From Sorex araneus (taxonomy: Eukaryota > Chordata > Mammalia > Eulipotyphla > Soricidae), in contig NC_073303.1 in the NCBI RefSeq assembly GCF_027595985.1, forward strand, positions 187,198,595-187,262,594: a DNA stretch of 64,000 nucleotides, written 5' to 3'. The stretch's first letter is position 1; each line of letters starts with the position of its first letter. Under the pieces are notes generated by a model, which was not told the DNA's origin, did no database searches, and saw only the letters and a program-made list of their open reading frames with translations. Shown here one piece after another: positions 1 to 10,506 of the stretch. The position numbers were made by a program, and so were the translations under genes.

Positions 1-408
1 TTTCCTATGAAAACCCTCTCGAGACTTAGCTGTGGGAGGAGCTGAGGCCGTATTATTCCTAATGTTCTCCACATCAATTGCACTATTCAAAAATAGGAGA
101 ATAGAATTAACAATCTCCCATGTAGTCCAGAATTCCACGGGGATCTCAGTCCCTTTCTTAGATGCCTTATAGATATTTTTCCTAACTTGTCTCCAAATCT
201 TGCTTTCTAAAGTTCCTTCGTCTGGGAACCATGGGTTAATCTCATAAACTACTTTAAGGCAGGACCGGAGTTGGTCTCTGGAAATGTAGAGTTCTGGGTT
301 TCCTATTCTGCGGGAGAGAGACTGAATGAAATCCATAAATGACTTGCCCTGTTCAGTCTGGCTCGAGAAAATACGAAAGATATTGGGAAGGCCCAGAATC
401 TGTCCCAT
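1..408 (-). CDS. gag: Endogenous retrovirus gag, N-terminal part (runs off the left edge)
   Basis: An open frame of 136 codons begins with ATG at 408-406 on the minus strand and reaches base 1 without a stop. The second residue is glycine (MGQ start), as expected for a myristoylated retroviral matrix domain. The frame is rich in Trp, Lys and Arg, as matrix domains are. It starts about 140 bases downstream of the LTR end and primer-binding site, the normal place for gag. The rest of gag and any pol or env lie outside the window. The start was chosen because it is the first in-frame ATG after the leader and has the MG signature. That 136 codons are undamaged suggests a fairly young insertion, but expression cannot be judged. 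Class II (betaretrovirus-like) assignment is inferred from the Lys-type primer site and general character. Confidence 0.72.
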   Translation of the reverse strand, partial: MGQILGLPNIFRIFSSQTEQGKSFMDFIQSLSRRIGNPELYISRDQLRSCLKVVYEINPWFPDEGTLESKIWRQVRKNIYKASKKGTEIPVEFWTTWEIVNSILLFLNSAIDVENIRNNTASAPPTAKSREGFHRK

Positions 409-529
409 TTTAGTGGGGGATTGCTGCTAGGATTCTAATCCGCAGCACACACAAAAAATCCTGATCTCCCGCTCACCTTCTAGAGTGGGGCTCACCGAAT
501 GCTTATTCTTACCTTTAGTCGGTAGTTCG

Positions 530-547
530 GGCCCACCTGAGACGCCA
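530..547 (-). other. Retroviral primer-binding site, tRNA-Lys1,2-like
   Basis: Read on the minus strand, an 18-base site starting TGGCG lies two bases after the LTR terminal CA. It matches the tRNA-Lys1,2 primer site used by many betaretroviruses at about 13 of 18 positions. The position is diagnostic; the exact tRNA is an inference. Confidence 0.6.
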
Positions 548-589
548 GCTGTAAAATAACACGCAACCCGGAGATTCTTCTTGCAGCGA

Positions 590-595
590 TTTATT
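590..595 (-). terminator. LTR polyadenylation signal AATAAA
   Basis: AATAAA on the minus strand about 110 bases downstream of the TATA box and 40 bases before the LTR end. This spacing gives a normal R/U5 boundary. Confidence 0.6.
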
Positions 596-700
596 AAGAA
601 ACCTTCTCATGCAAACGGAAAAGAGGACGAATGAAGGATGGACAGAGGACGAACGAAGGAAGAGGAACCAGGGGGAACCCACTAGCTAGGCAGCTTCCCT

Positions 701-709
701 CCTTATATA
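701..709 (-). promoter_or_regulatory. LTR TATA box
   Basis: TATATAAGG on the minus strand, in the U3 part of the LTR and about 110 bases before the AATAAA. This places transcription start near 675. Confidence 0.65.
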
Positions 710-863
710 CCTCTCGCTTCCTGTTTACGCCCAAGTGTCTGCAGCTGATAGGCTAGTTACACCTTGTATCTGAAAACAGGACATCCTGTTTTCAAAGCAC
801 GGTGAAATTAACAAGAACAGCTGTTATTTCAAAGCACACGGTCCTGTGGAGGCTCTCCACACA

Positions 864-1469
864 TAGTTTTTATTTAGTAAAATCAATTAAAATTATATTC
901 ATATATTTTGATTATAATTGTACATTGATTTGTAGATTCACATACAATTTAAACCCACATGCAGGCAGTATTTTCATGAGCTTAGTTTTGCATGTGAACT
1001 AGAATAATCTGTAACGTGGCTGTTTTTATGTGTTGTGATATCTGTTCCTAATATACATAATTTTCAATTTCTACTCAGGAATTGTAAATGACAGATTAAC
1101 TATTTGTCATCTTGCTTCACACTTAAATTCTTTCTTAGGGATTCAATCTATGTCACATGATCATTAATCTCAAGTCACACATACACTGACTATATTAAAA
1201 ATACATTTGCATGTCACACATAAATAACACATGTTTAACAAAATAATCAACCATCCCCATGCACACAGCAAAATTGTAATTATTTTATTAGAATTGTCTT
1301 TACCACTTTAATGAAAAGTAACCCTATCATCAGGTACCTCAAATAGAGTAGCATCTAGATAATGCTAAATTTCACTTATGAAATTTTTTTTTTTGCCATA
1401 CAATACATATATGCATTTATAACTACATTTTTACTTTGTTGTTGTTTTTTTATGTTTGTTTTACTTTGT
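864..1469. other. AT-rich intergenic sequence, nothing recognised
   Basis: No coding signal, repeat head or long simple repeat was seen. Short TTG runs appear near 1438-1475. Confidence 0.6.
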
Positions 1470-1592
1470 TGTTGTTGTTTACTTTTTATGGCCACACCTG
1501 GTGGTACTCAGGATCTAGTCCTGTCTCTGTGCTCCGATAGTGTTTGAGGGGATCATATATGGTTCTGGGCATTGAACATGAAGGACCAAGCT
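1470..1592 (-). mobile_element. SINE-A, old copy
   Basis: Degenerate match to the poly(A)-type SINE body in reverse (gccacacctggtggtactca), with a T-rich run on the left as its tail. The tRNA-like head is mostly lost. Confidence 0.5.
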
Positions 1593-1990
1593 GAAAGAAT
1601 AAGGAAGGCAATGTGAGCACTTTCAAGAACAGTCACACCCGGATACTTTATTCAACCGTTTTTCTAGACTGGCATGGTTACATAAGGCCTCGAATCATGT
1701 CCCAGGGGGCATGGGACAGGGTTATGTCACTTGTTTGCCGTAATCAAGAGAGGACACACGGCTGTGCTCTCGAATCATAATAGGTACATTAAGGCCATGA
1801 GGGTGAGTGCAGGAAATGTTCCCCAGCCTCATGGACAATGAGAGCAGTGAGAGTTTGCTCTCAGGATGGGAGATGAAGACTTTATCCCTAAATGTCCCTA
1901 ACTCTGAGCCGCGTCCCTATTTTGAACCCATGTCAGCCATTTGCAGGTCAAGAACCTTCTCTTTGTACTCTCTGTAAGTCGCATATTTTG
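1592..1990 (-). mobile_element. Candidate solo LTR, old
   Basis: This is moderately GC-rich against AT-rich flanks. On the minus strand an AATAAA (1652-1647) is followed by a short U5-like stretch ending in TTTCA. Neither end nor a target duplication could be fixed, so this is a candidate only. Confidence 0.4.
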
Positions 1991-2699
1991 AAATATTTTA
2001 CTTAAAATTAATCTTAGTTAAATTCTTAAAAGGTTGTGAATGTCCTTTGAGGCATTATGGACTTAACATAGAACAAAAGAGACCCAGGCATTCTGATTTA
2101 AATAAGAAAAAAGCTCCTCAAAATAATCAAAAAGCTTTATTTTGTTTTGAATTACTTTTAAAACACTTCTTTTTCATTTTCTGGGCAAAACACTTTTGTT
2201 AGATATACTCCCCCAAATACAACTTTTATTTCTAGCTTTGTTTCCCTCACAGTAAAGTTTTAGGATGTTTATACATCTGGCCAGACACAAAATGAGCAGA
2301 TAGATTTCAGTAAATCCTAAAGTATATAGCTATTTCTGCCAGTATTATACTATCATTAGCATATTAATTGCAGGATAGTAGAAAAGGAAAATTAAATGGT
2401 TTGACTTGGCAGGAGTCCCAAAAGATCTGGTGGTTTGTGTTATTCCTAAAATCCAAGCTTTATTATTTGATTGTCATTTTGTTTTCATCTTTTTGGTTAA
2501 GTGAGGAAAAAAAATTGAGTTTTTTACTCTCATTTTGTTTATAAAAACTATTTAGTATTTGGATATTTTAGTGTATCTTATGTTTTAATTAAATTTTTCT
2601 ATTTAATTGAATGGTGTACATTTTGCACATGGGGTATTATATATAGCATTAAAAATTAAGTTAAATTCTATTAAAAATCATGGGACATATTTCTGAAAT
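1991..2699. other. AT-rich intergenic sequence, nothing recognised
   Basis: No repeats or coding signal that I can identify. Confidence 0.6.
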
Positions 2700-2880
2700 T
2701 TGAGAGATAGTACAGTGGCTAGGGTGCTTGCCTGAACACGGAAAACCAGGGTTTGATCCCCATCAGTCCATCTGGCTCCTGAGCCTGCCAGATAAGCCCC
2801 AATCACCTTTATAAATTCCCAAAATCTTCAGAGTAATCTTCAGTCATTTAGCAATATATAAAATGAAATAAAAACTAAAT
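2700..2880 (+). mobile_element. SINE-A, old copy
   Basis: The head is recognisable (gatagtacagtggctagg, then gggtttgatcccc as B box). The body is decayed. Confidence 0.6.
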
Positions 2881-2999
2881 AAACATCATTCCATAACAAA
2901 GATTGTATTTTTTAATATAGGGGGAAAAGACTACTGGAAGGTAAATGCACTTTGAAGTTAATAAAGGTAACCAGAAAATAATAAAATAATAAAACACTT

Positions 3000-4090
3000 T
3001 TCATGAATGTGATATATCTCCAATTTATCTAGCCAGAACATAGGCACCCATCTGAACTCCTCAAAAACACCCCGGCAAGACTGAGCTTCCCTGAAAATGA
3101 GGGGACGGCACCCGTTGGGACACAAACACTCTATGAGTGAGTGGGCAGGACCTGGCGTGATCACAAACTTCAAGTGCTGCTAGTCAATCTTCGGGACTAA
3201 AGGAACTCGGTTCCTCACACAAGTCAGACCACCAGAAGCTGTTGTTTGTCAAGCTGACAAGATAATCTTGCCCTCCAAAACCCATATGGTCCAAATATTG
3301 GCCTCTTGAAGCGCACATTTTCACCAGGGTAGCATGACTACCCCGACTACATTAAGTCACCAGTGTATTAGTGCCTCGTCCAATCAACGTTCTCTCAAAT
3401 CCCCATGAAAGTAGCTGTGGCAAAAAGAAACAATAGATCCTTAATCAAAGAGCAGAGATAAGTTCAAGACCAAAAAATGCATTTCTTGAATGAGTGTAAG
3501 AGGCTCCACATTCTCACACGGGAACACCAAATTGGAAGGGAATACCTTCAATGGAGAAGGAAGAGGCCACCAGTCACTGAATGTCCCGAGTCCCCCAGGG
3601 TGGCGGGGGCGGGGGGGGGGGGATGCTTGTAGTGTCTTGGAAGAAATTATCCTCAGACCAGCACAGATACCATGAGGAAATAGCACAGACCCCTACTGCA
3701 GGAAGTGATTAATGATACTAGCCCTCAAGTCACAACCAGGAATATCCCCCATATAACCTTTTTGGAAAAGATTTCAGGGAAAAAAATATTGGGGATGTTT
3801 AATGAACTCAAAAAAACAGTGGGATGTACAGCAAATAAAATATGAGATTATGAGAACATAGATGACAATGGTACAAGCAGAAATGTCAAAATTTTAAAAA
3901 ATAAATAAAAGGTAGGTGAAATGGAAGCCTCAATGGAAGTCCTCAATAGTGGAGTTACAGCAGTAAGTCCAAAAAAATATAACTCCAAAATGATATGCAA
4001 AAAACTTCCAGGTAACTGTGGAATATAGTTGGGTGGAGGGGTGGGGGCGTGTTACTGCAAAGTAAATGAACAGCAGATAATCCTAGAACA
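3000..4090 (+). mobile_element. Possible L1 5'-UTR / ORF1 start remnant
   Basis: A GC-richer block with a G run (3604-3624) leads into a broken frame near 3800-3960. Its translation has the short charged heptad-like pattern of the L1 ORF1 coiled coil (for example EMEASMEVL). Stops interrupt it. The identification rests on pattern only. Low-complexity G tracts are also common in L1 5' regions. Confidence 0.35.
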
Positions 4091-4530
4091 TTAGGATGAA
4101 TTCGAGAGGAACAACTTAAGACTTATCCAAGTCCAGGAGGGACAGGAAGGCAACCCCAACGAAGAAGTAACCATCCAAGACATCGTTGTTAGAAAGTCCC
4201 CAAGGCTGGAAAGAGTGCATGCCTCCAGACCCAGGAAGCCAGAAGGGTACCAGCAAAAAGAGAGCAGTCTCAAAATAGAATATTGCATCAGAGTGGCCTT
4301 GCTTGTGGCCGACCAGAGTTCAGTCTGGGGCATTCCCTGGAGTGTCATCTGGTGCAGCCCTGGAAGTCCCACGAATTGCCTGGAGTGGCTCTGGCAAGAT
4401 TCAGGAAATCCCACCAACCCGGGCCCTGCAGGAATCCAGGTGTCCTCAAGCCCTAGCCAGCCTAGCTGGCCAATAATTTCCTAGAATGTTCCAGAACTCC
4501 CTCCCCCTCAACGACCCCAACCCCACTCCC
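4091..4530. other. GC-richer block, unidentified; possibly more of the L1 5' remnant
   Basis: It has open frames of about 89-108 codons on both strands, with no recognisable domain and no splice context. It may continue the L1-like remnant to its left. Confidence 0.3.
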
Positions 4531-4706
4531 TGCAGCCACACACTCGAAGGATCTTATAATTTGATCTTTGTAAACCTTTAGTAGTATGAATAACTTAATT
4601 ATTACCTCTAAATTTAAAAAATGTGCTTTAAAATGTAAAGCAAGGATAAAAAACGCTTGGGAATTAATAGTCTTTCCTTTCAAAGGAATTATATTCAAGG
4701 TGAATT

Positions 4707-4771
4707 AAAAAAATGATCAAGGAGAGGTGGCTAGAGAGGCAGTAGAGCCTTGCACTGTGCCTCCCTTCTAC
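4707..4771 (+). repeat. Direct repeat copy 1 (about 60 bp)
   Basis: This segment, centred on gagaggtggct...gaggcagtagagcc, recurs at 6211-6275 with about five mismatches. The two copies flank the large pyrimidine microsatellite. It resembles a SINE head variant. The stretch to about 4860 looks like decayed SINE-A body. Confidence 0.6.
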
Positions 4772-4985
4772 AGAGTTGATATGGGTCTGTTCAGGAGCCT
4801 CTGTGCAGTCCCCCAAATCCCGCCAGGAATGATGCCTGTATGCAGAGCTAGAGGTAAGACCAATTACCAATAAAAATTGAATTAAAAATTGAAATTAATA
4901 AGTAAACACGGAGATATCAAAGTACACAAAAAGTAAATGAAAATTTCACTGGAGAAAAAATTACATAAGTTTTATTGGTTGTTTA

Positions 4986-5955
<970 letters not shown>

Positions 5956-6107
5956 ACACATTGCCATGCTCTAGGGTTACACCCAGCTCTTCACTCAGGA
6001 ATTACTTCTGGTGGTGCTCAGGGGACCATATGGGGTGCAGGTATGGGACTCAGGTTGGGGAGGTAAAAGGCAAACAGCCTACCCACTATACTATTGCTCC
6101 AGCCCTA
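5956..6107 (-). mobile_element. SINE-A, seed of the pyrimidine microsatellite
   Basis: Reverse-complement body (ggttacacccagctcttcact, aggaattacttctggtggtg) and head ending in ctattgctccagccc. The A-tail side faces the microsatellite. Confidence 0.8.
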
Positions 6108-6210
6108 TAGCATATTTTTAGATAAAGTAAAATCTGTACTGTAATTAAGATCTTAAACAATCTAAAAGTTCATCCATAGATACCCAACAAACCATTATTT
6201 AAAAAATAAA

Positions 6211-6275
6211 AAAAAAATGGTCAAGGAGAGGTGGCTGGAGAGGCAGTAGAGCCTTGCCCCCTGCCTCCCTTCTAG
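6211..6275 (+). repeat. Direct repeat copy 2 (about 60 bp)
   Basis: Near copy of 4707-4771 on the other side of the microsatellite. Confidence 0.6.
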
Positions 6276-6450
6276 GTAGGTCAGTGAGATAATACAAAGG
6301 CTAAGACACTTACCTTACATGATCCTACATGAATTCAACCCCTAATGCCACAGATATTTTATTTTGAAACCCTCCAGAAGTGATCCTTGAATACAGAGCC
6401 AGGAGTCTGTGTCCTGAGTATAGTGAAGTATGACCCATAAAGCAAAACAA
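6276..6450 (+). mobile_element. SINE-A, old copy
   Basis: Decayed head (gataatacaaaggctaagaca) and body pieces (agagccaggagtctgtg, gtatgaccca) in the right order. Confidence 0.5.
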
Positions 6451-6659
6451 ACCAAGACAGAAAAAGACAAGCTAATTATTATTTTTGTTGTTTTCTGTGG
6501 ATTGAACCTATGATCTCATTCATGCAAAGTATGTGTGCTACCACCTAGACATTGCCAGGACAAAATCTACTTTTCTTAAGAAAGAGAACAGTAGAAACAA
6601 AATTATTGTTTATAAGGAAATAAGTGGGTTGTTTGGTCCTTTTCCTTACCAATGAACGA

Positions 6660-6830
6660 AAGCGATTTGAGAATGCTGAAAAAATTGTACAGTGGGTGGG
6701 GCATTTGCCTTGCACATGGCTGGGCTGAGAAGCCATATGGTTCCCCAATCCCACTTAGAGTGAACTCTGAGCACAGAGCCATGAAAAAGCCCTGAAAATG
6801 GCCAAATGATGCCCCCAAATTGAGAATAAA
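6660..6830 (+). mobile_element. SINE-A, old copy
   Basis: Head part gtacagtgggtggggcattt is followed by gccatatggttcccc and gagcacagagccatg, the normal order of SINE-A. Confidence 0.6.
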
Positions 6831-6844
6831 TTAAAAAGTAGTTA

Positions 6845-7297
6845 GGAGACATAGAAACAAGAAAATTGACACTAAAAACTAAAATGATTTATACATGTGG
6901 AAATGTCTGTGCAGACATACACGTCTGCATTGTGTATTCGCAATGACACTGCAGAGGAGAAGAAATTGTTTTGTTGTTGTTGTATATAAATCTCCCCCTC
7001 ATTCCACAGAGATAATTAAGTCTAACATATAATCTAGGTAAAGTAATTTAGCATTTTCATGTTTTACAAAATAAATAATTTTTGTGTGATTTAATTGATT
7101 TAACCACTATTCCTGAGTCTGTTGTTTTTGCTGTATTTTCCCACAGCACAGATTTCCTTTCAGTTTATAAAAGTCCCTATCCTCTTACCAGAACTTCCAA
7201 ATTCTGAGTTTAAATTTTTCTATTTTTAAAATAACACATATCTTTCCAACAATTTAATGAGCTATTCTATGTTACAATTAGAGAGTAAATATCAAGG
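6845..7297. other. AT-rich intergenic sequence, nothing recognised
   Basis: Only short TTG and A/T runs are visible. Confidence 0.55.
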
Positions 7298-7690
7298 GTG
7301 AGTTTCAGTCAGAGTAGCTCTGTTCTGGGGAAAGAAATAATGTCAATACTGCACTCTCTTGGGTGTAAAAGTGAAGGAAAATGTTCGCTCCTTCCAGCTG
7401 AGATCTTCCCTAGAGTCAGACTGATACCTCTAAAGCCAAAATTTCAGAAGCAGCAGGAAATACACCTGGCTGCAGTGAAGAAAAGCACCCGTCAGTCACA
7501 GCCTTATACTCCAATGCGGATGTCAGCGCGCATCAGAGAGAACAGAACAGCCACTGAGCATACGGCTGCATCCAACATGTTATTTCCAGGTTATTCCTTC
7601 CCAAGCAGCCATTATGAGTTCCCTTTTCATTCCATCTTAAAAAAAAAAAAGGAAAAAAAAAAGGGCCATGAGGATTCATTTACTAGGTAA
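7298..7690 (+). other. Unidentified block with a 130-codon open frame and A-rich end
   Basis: This block is less AT-rich than its flanks and holds an open frame rich in Ser, Arg and Lys that ends in a Lys run. The Lys run comes from an A-rich tract at about 7639-7664. I recognise no domain, signal peptide or membrane segment. An A-rich end suggests a retrocopied transcript fragment, but I saw no target duplication or polyadenylation signal. A conserved non-coding block is an alternative. It should not be treated as a gene without homology evidence. Confidence 0.25.
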
Positions 7691-8173
7691 ATAGAATGTG
7701 TGGTAAAATTTTTTAAAATATAGTTTTGTTGAAATATAAACTTTCTTCTGGTCTAAATATGAAAGGGAAAATAAAATTACATGATGTAGAAACCTCACAT
7801 ATGGTTTTGACATATGTTCACATATGTGGGTGTTAAACTCTATTGTGAATGAAGACTAGTGGCACGAGGTTAAGATAAACATAGAAGATTTGTCTGTATT
7901 TTCTTCTAGAAGGTAAATTACACTACAGTACTTTTGCCTATCTAATTAGAACATATTTAATTTATTCTCTGTATATGAACAGTTCAACATGATATGTGTT
8001 AGTTTTAGAAAAGTATAGGGTCATAAATTAGTGATTTTTTGTCTGGATTATGAATATACAAGGTATATCCATGGCCGAAAATATTTATATCTAATGTAGT
8101 TACTTAAATTTAAGCTAAAAATTTAGATATTCTGAATTTCCTGCTGATAAAAATTTGTAATGGTTGGTTCATC
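7691..8173. other. AT-rich intergenic sequence, nothing recognised
   Basis: No repeat or coding signal identified. Confidence 0.55.
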
Positions 8174-8190
8174 AAAAAAGGTACAACCTT

Positions 8191-8356
8191 GGGGCTGGAG
8201 CGATAGCACAGCGGGTAGGGCGTTTGCCTTGCACGCGGCCAACCCGGGTTCAGAATCCCAGCATCGATTCCATATGATCCCCTGACCACTGCCAGGAGTA
8301 ATTCCTGAGTGCACAGCCAGGAGTAACCCCTGTGCATCGTTGGGTGTGACCCCCCC
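8191..8356 (+). mobile_element. SINE-A, intact head, with target-site duplication
   Basis: Full-length 166 bp copy. The A box TAGCACAGCGG and B box region (gggttcagaatccc, slightly altered) are followed by the SINE-A body and a short A tail. It is flanked by a perfect 17-bp duplication AAAAAAGGTACAACCTT (8174-8190 and 8357-8373). The right copy of the duplication overlaps the A tail, which fits L1-type insertion. Confidence 0.95.
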
Positions 8357-8500
8357 AAAAAAGGTACAACCTTGTTTGAAGTTCAATGGTTAAAATGCCA
8401 AGTTTGAGACTAATATATTTGTTCATATAACATAATACATAAATTGGATAACTTTCATAAATTTTATTGTTCTAGTATATATCCAAATATTTCTAAATAA

Positions 8501-8680
8501 GGGGCTGAAGCGATAGCACAGCGGGTAGGGCGTTTGCCTTGCACGTGGCCGACCCGGGTTCAAATCCCAGCATCCCATATCGTCCCCTGAGCACCGCCAG
8601 GGGTGATTCCTGAGTGCATGAGCCAGGAGTGACCCCTGTGCATCGCCGGGTATGACCAAAAAAGCAAAAAAAAAAAAAAT
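8501..8680 (+). mobile_element. SINE-A joined to a SINE-B body (chimera)
   Basis: Complete SINE-A with head, body and A tail. The tail is followed at once by the inner part of a SINE-B (8681-8812) that has no head of its own. Confidence 0.85.
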
Positions 8681-8812
8681 TCTCGCCTGCACGCAGAGCC
8701 TGGCAAGATACCTATGGCATATTCAATATGCCAAAAACAATAACAAGTCTCACAATGGAGATGTTACTGGTGCCCACTTGAGCAAATCGATGAGCAACGG
8801 GATGACAGTGAC
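8681..8812 (+). mobile_element. SINE-B body fragment
   Basis: It starts inside the SINE-B body (gcagagcctggcaag) and runs through atatgccaaaaacaataaca and gagcaaatcgatgagcaac to the repeat-type tail gacagtgacagtga. Confidence 0.85.
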
Positions 8813-8889
8813 AGTGAATATAATATTTATGAAATCAGATTATTTATCATGAGTAATTAGTAATCTAAATATTCATCACTCTAATAGTA

Positions 8890-9062
8890 TTTTTTTTTTA
8901 ATTTTGGGAACACATCCCAAAAATGCTTAGGGGTCACTCCTGGGTCTGGACTCAGGGATCAGTCTTAGCCATTCTTGGGGAACCATATTGGATGAGAGGA
9001 TCAAACAAAAGCCAGAATGTGAAAGACAAATGGCCACCTGCTATGGAATCACTCTGGCCCTG
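8890..9062 (-). mobile_element. SINE-A, old copy
   Basis: A T run at the left is the tail. Reverse body pieces (ggggtcactcctgggtctgg) run to a head ending in atcactctggccc. Confidence 0.6.
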
Positions 9063-9960
9063 ATACAAAAAGAAATCTTATATAACCACTCAAGATTTAG
9101 ATAACAGCCACAAAGACTGGAAAACTTATTTATGTTGTTTTAGCATTTAGTACTACACGTACATACCTGTATGTTGTTTCAACATTTAGTACTATAAGTA
9201 AATACCTGTACTATTTCAGCAGGGATTTCTAGACACCTTAGCAGTATCTTTAAGCAAGTGTACCTTAACAGTAAGTGTAAGTAAAACCAATTCTCAAAAA
9301 ATTTCTCTGGAAAATGAAAAATACCAAATGTTTTCTAACATTCTAAAAATGGTACAGTAAAATCCTTATAGCAAAAATCAAGAATACAAAATCTAAGTAG
9401 AAGTATCCCTGGTGGGAATATAGACAAAAATGAAAACATTTCATCACATTGAACTCAATACATAAACATGACAAAAACTCATGGCAACTGATATTTATTC
9501 ATGTAAAACAGAAAATATTTAGCAATTGGAAGTAGGAAGTATGATCTCCATGTAATAAAGCTAATATAATAATTCAATAAACAAAGCAAAATTTGTAGTG
9601 AAATAATTAAGGGTTTATGGTGCAATCAGGACAAAATAGGCTGATCACTTTCATCTCTGTGCCTTAGTGTTATATGCAAAATTGAAATCAGAAAAAAATA
9701 AAACAAAAGAAACGAAGACAAGCAAAATTGGAATGGAAGAAGCTAAGCCTATTTAAAAAATACACATACACAACTTCCCATCATTTAAGTATCTAATTTG
9801 ACTATTTAAGAATATCCTAATAAATAATAAAATTAGTACTTTTTTATCACTCCCAATTTACAGATGAAGTAATGAGGCACCAAAAGATTAAATAATATGT
9901 GCAAAACTGTACAGCAGAATTGGAATGCACGTGGATTCCAAGGACTGTACCCTACACCAC
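9063..9960. other. AT-rich intergenic sequence, nothing recognised
   Basis: It has a short local duplication (the phrase agcatttagtactac / acatttagtactata near 9140-9195) and no other structure. Confidence 0.5.
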
Positions 9961-9968
9961 TGTAGTAG

Positions 9969-10506
9969 TATCACTGTATCACTGTCATCCCATTGCTCAT
10001 CGATTTGTTCGAGCAGGTGCCAATAACACCTCCATTCGTTCCTGTCAAGTTCAGGGAAATGAAGCCCATTATTGTTACTGTTTTTGGCATATCGGATGCA
10101 CCACTGGTAGCTTGCCGGGCTCTGCCGTGAGAGATTCTGTATTGCTTTCTTCCAGGAGCTTTGTTTTATAGTCTCTGGATCTTGGCTGTTGATGGGATTA
10201 CACAGTGCCAGGGGCATTTTGTGGTTGTGACTGCCTAGCTACTGGAAATGGGGGATCTGGGAGGAGGAGGCTCAGTCCTGACCCAAGTATACTCGAAGAT
10301 CTCAGCCCCGGGTCCCACACTCCTGGGTTCTTCTGTCGGTTCCTTCATGGGTGAGGCTTATCGTAGCGTGTGGAGAATGGTCTTGAGCATGGCTGTGGCT
10401 CGGTTTTGGAGGTTTTTGGCTGCAGGGTCTCTGCTTGGGGTGGGGAGGGAAACTCAACACTTCCTCTCAGAGGGGGCCCCGGTGAAGACAGCCTGGCATG
10501 GAGGTA
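9969..10506 (-). mobile_element. Long RTE-tailed repeat (SINE-B relative), copy 1
   Basis: The left end is the reversed SINE-B tail (tcactgtatcactgtcatcc, then gctcatcgatttg). To the right it continues into about 370 bases not found in SINE-B. That extra part is shared with 37706-38225 and partly with 29050-29295, in the same internal order (tgctggctgttgac-like, cctagctactgg, tccttcatg, gagcatggctgtg). On the minus strand the tail encodes RNEWRCYWHLLEQIDEQWDD, like an RTE C-terminus. A beta-actin retrocopy interrupts its right end. Confidence 0.75.

Larger units (their letters stand above)
550..861 (-). mobile_element. 5' LTR of minus-strand endogenous retrovirus
   Basis: About 312 bases bounded by TG...CA on the minus strand (TGTGGAGAGC start near 861, TTTTACA end at 550). 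It contains a TATA box and a downstream AATAAA in the order U3-R-U5 and is followed by the primer-binding site and gag. The outer edge could be 861 or 863 because of a repeated CA. The target-site duplication cannot be tested, as the other end of the provirus is outside the window. Confidence 0.75.

Noticed and set aside
1362..1547. A 61-codon Cys/Phe-rich frame
   Set aside because: It is driven by TTG repeats and the reversed SINE-A tail.
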